Shown here: positions 48,426 through 56,295 of the stretch, piece by piece | Position numbering within the stretch: the first letter of the stretch is position 1 | Layout: every line of letters begins with the position of its first letter | Source of the DNA: Xylophilus sp. | GTDB taxonomy: Bacteria > Pseudomonadota > Gammaproteobacteria > Burkholderiales > Burkholderiaceae_C | DNA: 59,423 bases | Direction of reading: 5' to 3' | Assembly (NCBI GenBank): GCA_009914555.1 | Contig: WNDY01000026.1 | Coordinates: 1 to 59,423, forward strand | Made by a program: the position numbers and the translations under genes | Notes under the pieces: model-generated | The model's database searches: none | What the model saw: only the letters and a program-made list of their open reading frames with translations | Told to the model about the DNA's origin: nothing

Positions 48426-50534
48426 ATGAACCGATTGCACATGGCCGGCGCGCTGGCCACGGCCGCCGCGCTCGCCGCCTGTGGCAGCGGCGGAGGCGGC
48501 GGCACCTCCGCACCGCAGCAGCACCTGACCATCACCGCCACCGAGAGCTTTCCCGGCAGCTACGGCAGCGTCGGCGCCTACGAGAAGGTCAGCGGCACGC
48601 TGGCCGGCGAGGTCGACCCGAACGATCCGAAGAATGCGGTCATCCAGGACCTGGCGCTCGCGCCGCGCAACGCGCGCGGCATGGTCGAGTACAGCGCGGA
48701 CTTCGTGCTGCTCAAGCCGAAGGACATGTCCCAGGCCAGCGGAGTGCTGCGCTACGACGCGCCCAACCGCGGCAACATCCTCACCATGCCCGACCCGACC
48801 GCGACGCCCGGCGACGCGGTCTACCTGGAGCGTGGCATGGTGCTGCTGTACTCGGCCTGGCAGGGCGACGTACCCAAGAGCACGCCGCAGCGCCTGACCG
48901 TGACCGTGCCGGTCGCCAGGAACGCCGACGGCAGCAGCATCACCGGCACGTACCGTTCCGAGCTGGTGCCCAGCGTGCGCTCGGCCGCGATGACGCTGCC
49001 CGGCGGCGTGTTCAACGGCACGATGATTCCCTACGAGCCGGCGAGCCTCGACAACACGCTGCCCGGCTATGCGCTCACCCGCCGCGCCAACGAGACCGAT
49101 GCGCGTGTGCCGGTGCCCGCGAGCGACTGGAAATTCGCCACCTGCGACGACGCGGCCAACCCCTTCCCCGGCACGGCCAGCGCCACCAGCGTGTGTCCCC
49201 AGGGCGGCTTCGACCCCGCCTACCTCTACGAACTGGTCTACGTGGCCAAGGACCCGAAGGTCATGGGCGTGGGCCTGGCCGCGCTGCGCGACACCGTGAG
49301 CTTCTTCCGCAGCAAGGCGGCCGATGCCGACGGCACGGCCAACCCGCTGGCCGGGCACATCCGCTACGCGATCGGCCAGGGCACGTCGCAATCGGGCAAC
49401 GCGATGAAGACCTTCCTGCACCTGGGTTTCAATCAGGCGCTGGACGGCAGCCGCGTGTTCGACGGCATCTATGCCCACGTGGCCGCGCGGCAGACCAACG
49501 TCAACACCCGCTTCGCCGTACCGGGCGGCGGCGGCGGCCTGCGCACCGACCACACGGCCTTCGGCCAGACCGCGCCGCGCGGGCTCGACAAGGACTACGT
49601 GGACGACGTGAGCGGCCGCAAGGGCGGCGTGATGGCGCGCTGCGCGGCCAGCGACACCTGCCCGAAGTTCTTCCTGGGCCTCTCGGGCACCGAGTTCTGG
49701 CAGCTGCAGGGCTCGCCGGTGCTGACCGACGCCAACGGTACGCGCGACATCGCCCAGCCCGACAACGCCCGGGTCTACTACTACGCCAGCACCCAGCACA
49801 GCGGGGCCGGCGGCACGGCCAGCATCACCTACGCGCCAGCCTCCAGCGTCTATCCGGCCGGCACGGTCGTGCACTTCAACGACACCTTCCGCGCGCTCTT
49901 CGTGGCGCTGGAGGACTGGGTCGTGCGCGGCACCGAGCCGCCGGCCAGCCAGGTGCCGCGACTGGACGACGGCACGCTGGTGCGGCCCGACAAACTCGTC
50001 TTTCCCGCGATGCGCGGCCTGCGCTGGCCGGTGGCCGGCGTCGACACGGCCATCCCGGCGTTCGACTACCTGGCGCGCTACAACGGCTTCTCGCTGCTGG
50101 ACTTCGGCCCGCAGTACCTTCCGCAGGACGAGTCGGGCATCGCCACCGTGCTGCCGCCGCGCGACACCGGCCGCAGCTACGCCATCCTGGTGCCGCAGGT
50201 CGATGCGCAGACGGGCCTCACACAGGCCGGCATCCGCAGCGTGGAGGCGCGCGCGCCGCTGGGCACCAGCATCGAGTTCAACTACGTCGCCACACCGGGC
50301 ATCGTGGACCTGTCGAACCTGACGGGCAGCTACATTCCGTTCCACCAGACGCGGGCCGAGCGCGTCGCCGCCGGCGACGGCCGGCCGTCGCTGGAGGAGC
50401 TCTACGGCAACCAGGACGGCTACGTGGCCGCAGTGGCCGCGGCGGCCGACGATCTGGTGGCCCAGCGCTTTTTGCTGCGCGCCGACGCCGACCGGGTGGT
50501 CGCCCGCGCCAAGGCCACCGCCGTGCTGCCGTGA
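48426..50534 (+). CDS. Large exported lipoprotein with alpha/beta-hydrolase-type domain
   Basis: A 702-aa product. It has a lipoprotein signal with lipobox LAAC near residue 19, followed by a Gly-rich linker (CGSGGGGGTS). A nucleophile-elbow-like GQGTSQSGNAMKTF lies in the middle, and the C-terminal region has VPQVDAQTGLTQAGIRSVE. It resembles the large alpha/beta-hydrolase-domain proteins often encoded next to tannases; the exact family and substrate are uncertain. It starts 27 nt after the tannase gene, so both are co-transcribed. Inference: joint action on one polyphenolic or ester substrate outside the inner membrane. Confidence 0.8.
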   Translation: MNRLHMAGALATAAALAACGSGGGGGTSAPQQHLTITATESFPGSYGSVGAYEKVSGTLAGEVDPNDPKNAVIQDLALAPRNARGMVEYSADFVLLKPKDMSQASGVLRYDAPNRGNILTMPDPTATPGDAVYLERGMVLLYSAWQGDVPKSTPQRLTVTVPVARNADGSSITGTYRSELVPSVRSAAMTLPGGVFNGTMIPYEPASLDNTLPGYALTRRANETDARVPVPASDWKFATCDDAANPFPGTASATSVCPQGGFDPAYLYELVYVAKDPKVMGVGLAALRDTVSFFRSKAADADGTANPLAGHIRYAIGQGTSQSGNAMKTFLHLGFNQALDGSRVFDGIYAHVAARQTNVNTRFAVPGGGGGLRTDHTAFGQTAPRGLDKDYVDDVSGRKGGVMARCAASDTCPKFFLGLSGTEFWQLQGSPVLTDANGTRDIAQPDNARVYYYASTQHSGAGGTASITYAPASSVYPAGTVVHFNDTFRALFVALEDWVVRGTEPPASQVPRLDDGTLVRPDKLVFPAMRGLRWPVAGVDTAIPAFDYLARYNGFSLLDFGPQYLPQDESGIATVLPPRDTGRSYAILVPQVDAQTGLTQAGIRSVEARAPLGTSIEFNYVATPGIVDLSNLTGSYIPFHQTRAERVAAGDGRPSLEELYGNQDGYVAAVAAAADDLVAQRFLLRADADRVVARAKATAVLP

Positions 50535-50623
50535 GGGACCGCGCGGCTGACGTGGATCAACCTGGCAACGGTGCGGGCCGCCTAAGCTGGCCCGCACTTT
50601 TTCATCTGCACGGAGATCCCGCC

Positions 50624-51121
50624 ATGGCCGCACTCGAATGGTCCGACGCGCTCGCGCTCGACCTGCCCCTGATGGACGACACGCACCGCGAGTTCGTCGA
50701 CCTGCTCGCCGCCGTGGAGCATGCCGGCGACGTGGCGCTGCCCGCGGCCTGGCAGGCGCTGGTCGACCACACCGACGACCACTTCGGCCAGGAGGACCGC
50801 TGGATGCGCGCCACGCGCTTCTCGTCGACCAACTGCCACTCCACGCAGCACCAGGTGGTGCTGTCGGTGATGCGCGAAGGCGCCGCGCGCGGCGACTTGG
50901 CGGTGATCCGCCAGATGGCGCGCGAGCTGGCCGTGTGGTTCCCGCAGCATGCGCAGACCATGGACGCCGCGCTCGCGCTGCACCTGCGCCGCGCCGGCTT
51001 CGATCCGGCCACCGGTATCGTGCATGCGCCCGATGCGCTGCCGCGCGAGGCCATCCACGGCTGCGGCGGCGCCAGCTGCGGTGACCACGAGGTGGACGAA
51101 GCCGCGTCCGTCGCCGGCTGA
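50624..51121 (+). CDS. Bacteriohemerythrin
   Basis: A 165-aa four-helix hemerythrin with a di-iron oxygen-binding site. Ligands are visible in order: His in MDDTHREF, His and Glu in HTDDHFGQEDRWM, His in CHSTQHQ, and His/Asp in FPQHAQTMDAA. The last 35 residues carry extra Cys (HGCGGASCGDHE), unusual for the family and perhaps redox-active or metal-binding. Probably an O2 carrier or sensor. A terminator follows at 51151-51180. Confidence 0.92.
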   Translation: MAALEWSDALALDLPLMDDTHREFVDLLAAVEHAGDVALPAAWQALVDHTDDHFGQEDRWMRATRFSSTNCHSTQHQVVLSVMREGAARGDLAVIRQMARELAVWFPQHAQTMDAALALHLRRAGFDPATGIVHAPDALPREAIHGCGGASCGDHEVDEAASVAG

Positions 51122-51150
51122 ACGCGCGAGCGATCGTCGGGCGAACGAAG

Positions 51151-51180
51151 AAAAGGACACGGCTTGCGCCGCGCCCTTTT
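51151..51180. terminator. Bidirectional terminator between hemerythrin gene and ompW
   Basis: AAAAGGACACGGC pairs with GCCGCGCCCTTTT (11 of 13 pairs) around TTGC. The arms are A-rich and T-rich, so it can end transcription from both convergent genes. Confidence 0.7.
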
Positions 51181-51206
51181 CGCTTCGCCTCCCTGTTGTT
51201 ATGCGG

Positions 51207-51812
51207 TCAGAAGCGGTAGCCGATGCCCACGCCGACGAGCACCGGGTCGACCTTGAAGGTGCCGGCCTTCACGCCGGCGGCAAACACGTCGGTCTTGAGG
51301 TAGACCTTCTTTACGTCGAAGTTCAGGTAGATGTTCTTCGCGACGGGTACGTCCACGCCGACCTGCAGCGCCGGGCCCCAGCTGTTCTTGTCGATGGTCA
51401 CGCCGGCGGGCAGGTGCACGCTGCTGAACCGCGTGTAGTTCACGCCCGCGCCGACATAGGGCTTGAAGCCGTCGAAGTTCGTGAAGTGGTACTGCGCGGC
51501 CAGCACCGGCGGCAGGTGCTTGAGCGTGCCGATCTGGCCGCCGAGCACGCTGGAGGAGAGCTTCTGCTTCTGCGGCACGGTCAGGATCAGCTCGGCCGCG
51601 ATGTTGGGTGTGAAAAAGTAGGTGCAGTCCGCCTCGGGCAGCCACTTGTCGTTGATCGACAGGTCCAGGCCGGTGCTGTCCTTGTTGGAGGAATCGAGAT
51701 GCACGGCGCGGGCGCGCACGAGCCAGGGGCCTTCGGCCTGCTGGGCCTGGGCGGGGCCGGCCACGGCGGCGAGCAGGGCGGCAGCGGCGGCGAACAGGGT
51801 CGTCTTCTTCAT
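51207..51812 (-). CDS. ompW: OmpW-family outer-membrane protein
   Basis: A 201-aa eight-stranded beta-barrel porin of the OmpW family. The signal peptide is cleaved after AGPAQAQ. Family tracts: PWLVRARAVHLD at the first strand, PNIAAELILTVPQKQ, HLPPVLAAQYHF, FKPYVGAGVNYTRF and the terminal aromatic GVGIGYRF. It forms a channel for small hydrophobic molecules. Monocistronic. Confidence 0.93.
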   Translation of the reverse strand: MKKTTLFAAAAALLAAVAGPAQAQQAEGPWLVRARAVHLDSSNKDSTGLDLSINDKWLPEADCTYFFTPNIAAELILTVPQKQKLSSSVLGGQIGTLKHLPPVLAAQYHFTNFDGFKPYVGAGVNYTRFSSVHLPAGVTIDKNSWGPALQVGVDVPVAKNIYLNFDVKKVYLKTDVFAAGVKAGTFKVDPVLVGVGIGYRF

Positions 51813-51901
51813 GGTCGGTCCTCTTTCAGTGCAATCGATGAATGGATGCGTTGGGGTGCTTCCATTACAGGACCGCAGCGGCACAGCGGTCTTGCGCGAG
51901 A

Positions 51902-52085
51902 TCAAGGCTGGCGACCTGGATGCCGTACCGTGTGCGCTTCTTGCGATGGATCAAGCTGGGGCGGAATGCGCAGCGTCCTCCACCAGAACGCTGCGAAGAC
52001 GGGTGCGAACAGCAGGAATACCGCCTGCAGGCCGACGGCTTGCCCGGCCAGCCCGCCGAGCAGCCCGACCGTGCTGCAGGTCAGG
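51902..52085 (-). pseudogene. Remnant of an MFS-type transporter C-terminus
   Basis: In the minus frame ending at 51902 the sequence changes from TonB-receptor-like to LLGGLAGQAVGLQAVFLLF-APVFAAFWW, a hydrophobic tract that looks like the last helix of an MFS permease, followed by a short polar tail. It has no start of its own and is fused in frame to the receptor remnant, so a deletion has joined two broken genes. The transporter identity is a guess from composition. Confidence 0.4.
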
Positions 52086-52620
52086 CGCTCGCCTGCCCCG
52101 GCGAAGGGCACGCCGTTGAGCGAGATCGGCTTGACGGCGCCGGCGCTGTTGTTCTGGCCATAGAGCGTGCCCTGGGGGCCGCGCAGCACTGCGATGCGGT
52201 CGAGGTCGGGAAACGCGCCGAAAAGCCCAGGCCGAAGGCGCGGGCGAGGTACATGTCGTCGAGGTAGAAGCCGACGGACGGGTTGCCGATCGTGCGCGAG
52301 ATGCCGATGCCGCGGATGAAGATATTCACGGCGGCGGGCTGCGCATCAGGAAAGCGCACACCCGCGAATTCGCCTGCGAGGGAGGTCAGGCCGCGGTTGG
52401 CCTTCTCTTCCACCGCCTGGCCGCCGACCACACCGACCGACACGACACGGGGGTGCGCTGCACCGGCCTCGCGCTTCTTCACGGTGACCGTGATGGTGGG
52501 GAGCGCCTCGGCGGCGGCTGCTGCCGCCTGCTGCTGCCGCCTTCTGGGCCCGGCTCGGCATGGGCCATGAAAGCGCGGCCGGCGCCAGCCAGGAAGTGCG
52601 GGGACGAAGACGGCGCGGAG
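52045..52620 (-). pseudogene. Decayed TonB-dependent receptor, N-terminal part
   Basis: Pieces of a receptor plug domain in shifting frames. There is a signal-like tract (about 52620-52540), then LPTITVTVKKREAG, SVGVVGGQAVEEK, FIRGIGISRTIGNPSVGFYL and DDMYLARAFG in one frame. After a frameshift near 52220, VLRGPQGTLYGQNNSAGAVK follows in another. It parallels the intact receptor at 54059-56242 (SVGVVSGEKVKRQ, FIRGIGTLSPAMPN, VLRGPQDTLYGQNSSAGAIK), so it is a paralogous relic. The barrel is missing. The gap 52621-52922 upstream has only small overlapping spurious frames. Confidence 0.75.
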
Positions 52621-52922
52621 CTGCCTGGGTCAGGTGAATGGCGGCTCTGCAGAGACCGGCGAAATTGCACGAGGCATGGAAGCTTCGATGAGAGATGGCA
52701 GGAATGCCGCGGCGTGGTGTGTGCGTCTGCGCGAACGGCGGTTGCGGCAATGTGCTTGGGCAAATTGCATGCCTGCCTGAAATCGGATGCTCACGGTGTT
52801 CTGCGCCCGCCGATGCGCATATCTGCACACCGGACGTCTGACGCGCCGCCGTCTGCCGGCGCGCGCTGCTGCGCGCTTGTCCTGTTTGAACAGGCGGCCG
52901 CCGGTGGGCGGCCATGCCTGGC

Positions 52923-53732
52923 CTACCGCGTGGACGCGACCGCGAGCAGTTGGGCGCCGCCCTCGTGGATGCCCTCGGGCTGACGATGGCGCTCCAACTC
53001 GGCCCGTATCTCTGCCTGTGCCAGCATGCGCAGCGGTTCGGGCAGGTGGCCCAGAAAGTTGCCGAACGTGGCCGCCTGCGAGGCGGCGATGGCGGCATCG
53101 GCCGTGGGCTGGATGCTGGTGTTCGGACAGAGCTCGATCTTGTGGATGGTGAAACCCGTCTCCTCGAGCAGCGCGCCGAGCTCGGCTGCGCTCACCCGGT
53201 ACAGCCCGCCCTGGCGCGACTCGGCATAGGTGCTGTACGGCGGGCGTGCTAGCACCTGGCGGCGGATGACCTGCGTCAGCTTGGGATGGCCCTTGGAGCC
53301 AGTCCAGATGCCCAGGCGGCCGCCAGGACGCAGCACCCGGTGGATCTGCTGCAGCGGTCGGATTTTCTCGGCGAACCAGTGGAAGACCGCATTGAGGTAG
53401 ACGACGTCATAGCCGCCCGGGGGATGGCTGCCGAGGTCGTACACGTCGCCGATGTCGAACGACAGCGTGGCGTGGCTGCGGCTCCGGGCGATGTCGATGC
53501 GCGTGGCGAGTACGTCGATGCCGCGCACGCTGCCCTGCGGCCCCGCGAGCTGAGCGACGTATTCGGTCAGCAGGCCAGTGCCGCATCCCACGTCGAGCAC
53601 ACGGTCGCCCGCATGCACGCCGAGGGCTTCGATCAGCATGCGCCCCACCCTGAACTGGCGCGTGACGCTGGTTTCCTCGTAGTGCTTCGCCAGCGCCGGC
53701 GAATCGAGGGAAAAGATGGACTTTTTCATCAT
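52923..53732 (-). CDS. Class I SAM-dependent methyltransferase
   Basis: A 269-aa methyltransferase. Motif I is VLDVGCGTGLLTEYVAQLAG (residues about 46-65), motif II is VRGIDVLATRID, motif III-like DVVYLNAVFHWF and post-motif LRPGGRLGIWTG. It resembles UbiE/Coq5-type small-molecule methyltransferases; the substrate is unknown. Its ATG overlaps the stop of a small upstream frame. It sits between a dead and a live TonB receptor gene, so a link to uptake of a specific compound is conceivable. Confidence 0.88.
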   Translation of the reverse strand: MMKKSIFSLDSPALAKHYEETSVTRQFRVGRMLIEALGVHAGDRVLDVGCGTGLLTEYVAQLAGPQGSVRGIDVLATRIDIARSRSHATLSFDIGDVYDLGSHPPGGYDVVYLNAVFHWFAEKIRPLQQIHRVLRPGGRLGIWTGSKGHPKLTQVIRRQVLARPPYSTYAESRQGGLYRVSAAELGALLEETGFTIHKIELCPNTSIQPTADAAIAASQAATFGNFLGHLPEPLRMLAQAEIRAELERHRQPEGIHEGGAQLLAVASTR

Positions 53733-53998
53733 GTCTGGTGGGAGAGGCTGCCAACGGCTTGCGACAGGTGCGTTCCCTGCGGCGCGGGGCCATACAACAC
53801 CGGCCGCCTGTCACACGAGCGGCCCCAGGGTTGCCAGCATAGCTGGTGAATGACCGCATCGGCCGCATAGTACGCATACGCCGCCACCGGGCCGGTCGGG
53901 TTGTAGGCGGAATTGTGCGGATCGCGGTGCGACATCATCGCGACCGTGGCCGCGATGCCGGTCGAGCGGTGTACCACCGGGCCATCGCCTGCTTCCAA
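53729..53998 (-). CDS. Small ORF of unknown function, possibly a gene remnant
   Basis: An open frame of 89 codons with TTG as its only start, overlapping the methyltransferase ATG by 4 nt. The tract HRDPHNSAYNPTGPVAAYAY has the varied composition of real protein rather than GC-driven noise. The frame is open further upstream without a good start, so it may be the tail of a truncated gene. It lies 60 bp downstream of the TonB receptor stop. I do not recognise it. Confidence 0.4.
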   Translation of the reverse strand: MEAGDGPVVHRSTGIAATVAMMSHRDPHNSAYNPTGPVAAYAYYAADAVIHQLCWQPWGRSCDRRPVLYGPAPQGTHLSQAVGSLSHQT

Positions 53999-54058
53999 CC
54001 CATGCTCCAGGCCGGCGTGCCGGGCGGCACGCGGCGAAGCAGCGGCGGTCCATCGCCA

Positions 54059-56242
54059 TCAGAAGAAGTCGTAGCGCACGCTCGCCTGCACGGTGCGGGG
54101 CCAGTTGTAGCGCTGCGAGTTCACGCCCTGAGACGGCCGGACGTTGTTGTTGACCACGTAGCTCTTGTCGAAGAGGTTCTTGACTTCGAGCGCGAAGGTC
54201 CAATGGCTGTCCGGCGTGATATAGCTCGCGCCCGCATCGACCAGCGTCTGGGCGCGCACGCGGCTGTCCGCGCTGTTGTCGATCTCGGTGAAATAGGCGC
54301 CGGTGTGCCGCAGGTTGGCGTTGAGCTGCAAGGCCGCGCCGCTGGACAGCGGGACAGCATAGGTTGCGCCCAGACCGAACGTGACACGCGGCGTATAGGC
54401 TAGGCGGTTGCCGGTGTAGTCGGTGGTGGATGCCAGCGCCGCCGAGCTGAACTCCACGAACTTGGCCTGCAGCAGCGTCAGGGCCGTGTTCAGCGTCAGC
54501 TGGCGCGTGGGCCGGGCGGATGCCTCGAACTCCAGGCCGTAGGTTTTGGCGCGCGCCGCGTTGAGCGTGACGGTCCCGGGGATGTAGACGCCGTTGATCG
54601 TCGGCGTGCTGATCGACGCCTGGTAATCGTCGAAGTCGTTGTAGAACAGGGAGGTGTTGACCTGCAGACGGTTGCCGAAGGCCGAAAACTTGGTGCCGAG
54701 CTCGTAAGTCGTGACCTTCTCGGGGTTGACCGGCACCTGCGCGACGGCCAGCGAGGCCGCCACGGGGTTGTAGCTGCCGGCCTTCTGGCCGCGCGAGAGG
54801 GTACCGTAGGTGAGCAGTACCGGTGTCCACTGGTAGTCGAGGCCGACCTTCGGCGTGACGCCGGAGGTGCGCTGGTGCAGTTCGCCGGTGTCGTAGGTCG
54901 TGGAAACGTGTTCGAGCGCGGCGTTCGACCGGTAGCCCGCGTTGCGGTAGTCCTGTCGGTCGCGGTTGGCGCGTGCGCCGACGGTCACGCCCAGCTCCGG
55001 GGTGATGCGGTAGTTCGTCTGGCCGTAGATCGCATAGCTGGTGTTGTCGATCCAGGTATGTGCGGCGGCGTAGGTGGTGGAGGTGCCGCTCGCGTTGCCG
55101 GTCCAGGTGGGGCGCTCCACCTGCCACTTCTCGCGGAAGTAGATGGCGCCGATGGTGTAGGTGAAGCGGTTGTGCGTGCCGATGAACTGGACCTCCTGCG
55201 AGGCCTGCTTCTGGTCGTTGTTCTGCAGCCAGCCGTAGGCATCGGTCGGCAGTCCGTCCTGCAGCAGTGGATAGGTGCCGTCGTTGAAGCCGCGCACGGC
55301 GGTGATCGACTTGAGCACGGTGTTGGCGTCCAGCTTCTTCGATACCCGTAGCGACGCGCCGGCGATGTCGCGCCGGATCGACGGGTCGCGGTTCTCGTAG
55401 GTCGTCGTCGGGCTGCCGCCGGGATAGTTCGAGGGCGTCGCCACCGGGCTGTCGGAGCGGTCGCGCGTGCCGTCGATGGCGAGCACCGCCTCCAGCCCAT
55501 CGCCGGGCGTGAGCTTGAATTTGGCGCGGAACTGGTCGGTGCGCAGGCGGTTGACCTTGCGGCCGAGCAGCGGGGCATCTATGTATCCGTCGTCGCTGTA
55601 GGTGGCAAAGGCCAAGCTCGCGGCGAGGACGCCGGGGTTGAGCGCGCTGCTCGCGTATCCCTTGAGGCCGAGCGCGCCGTGGTTGCCGGCCGTGGCACGC
55701 ACCCAGCCGTTCGTGCCCTGCGGGTCCGGGTCCTGAGAGATGAATTTGATGGCGCCTGCGCTGCTGTTCTGGCCATAGAGCGTGTCCTGCGGCCCGCGCA
55801 GCACCTCCACGCGCTGGAGGTCGGGATAGGAAGCCAGCAGGCCGTTGCCGTGGATGCGGGGGATGTAGACGTCGTCGAGATACAGCGCCACGGCATTGGG
55901 CATGGCGGGGCTCAGCGTGCCGATGCCGCGGATGAAGAGGAAGCTGTAGGCCGAGGCGGCTCCGCCGCCGGCCGAGAGGCCGGCCACGCGGCCCACGAGG
56001 TCGCCGAGCAGCGGCAGTTCCTGGCGCTTCACTTTTTCGCCTGAAACCACGCCGACCGAAACCGGGGTCTTCTGCAGGCTGGCCTCGCGGCGTTCGGCCG
56101 TCACCTGGATCTGCGGCAGGACGTCGACTGCGCCTGCTTCACCGGCGGAAGCGGTAGCCGCGCCGTCTTGTGCATGCAGGGCGGGCGTGAAGGCGGCGGC
56201 GACCAGCGCCAGCACGGTGAAACGGAACGGAATGGCTTGCAT
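54059..56242 (-). CDS. TonB-dependent outer-membrane receptor
   Basis: A 727-aa receptor starting at ATG 56242 with GAGGAT 6 nt upstream. The signal peptide is cleaved near LHAQD. Plug domain at about residues 40-160: PQIQVTAERREASLQKTPVS, FLFIRGIGTLSPAMPNAVAL and VEVLRGPQDTLYGQNSSAGA. The barrel follows and ends in the terminal aromatic residue (VQASVRYDFF). The style is that of receptors for hydrophobic or sugar-like organic compounds rather than classical siderophore receptors. An IS4 element begins only 54 bp upstream of the start codon, so the native promoter is probably separated or replaced. Confidence 0.93.
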   Translation of the reverse strand: MQAIPFRFTVLALVAAAFTPALHAQDGAATASAGEAGAVDVLPQIQVTAERREASLQKTPVSVGVVSGEKVKRQELPLLGDLVGRVAGLSAGGGAASAYSFLFIRGIGTLSPAMPNAVALYLDDVYIPRIHGNGLLASYPDLQRVEVLRGPQDTLYGQNSSAGAIKFISQDPDPQGTNGWVRATAGNHGALGLKGYASSALNPGVLAASLAFATYSDDGYIDAPLLGRKVNRLRTDQFRAKFKLTPGDGLEAVLAIDGTRDRSDSPVATPSNYPGGSPTTTYENRDPSIRRDIAGASLRVSKKLDANTVLKSITAVRGFNDGTYPLLQDGLPTDAYGWLQNNDQKQASQEVQFIGTHNRFTYTIGAIYFREKWQVERPTWTGNASGTSTTYAAAHTWIDNTSYAIYGQTNYRITPELGVTVGARANRDRQDYRNAGYRSNAALEHVSTTYDTGELHQRTSGVTPKVGLDYQWTPVLLTYGTLSRGQKAGSYNPVAASLAVAQVPVNPEKVTTYELGTKFSAFGNRLQVNTSLFYNDFDDYQASISTPTINGVYIPGTVTLNAARAKTYGLEFEASARPTRQLTLNTALTLLQAKFVEFSSAALASTTDYTGNRLAYTPRVTFGLGATYAVPLSSGAALQLNANLRHTGAYFTEIDNSADSRVRAQTLVDAGASYITPDSHWTFALEVKNLFDKSYVVNNNVRPSQGVNSQRYNWPRTVQASVRYDFF

Positions 56243-56295
56243 GGATATCCTCGAACGGTTGTTTTCTGCGCCTGCGAAGGCAAGGGGGGCGCACC

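Noticed and set aside
47669..51121. An open frame of about 1150 codons on the plus strand
   Set aside because: It overlaps the tannase and esterase genes in another frame and is Arg/Pro/Gly-rich, as expected for shadow frames at this GC content. Only its last 165 codons (50624-51121) are real: the hemerythrin gene.
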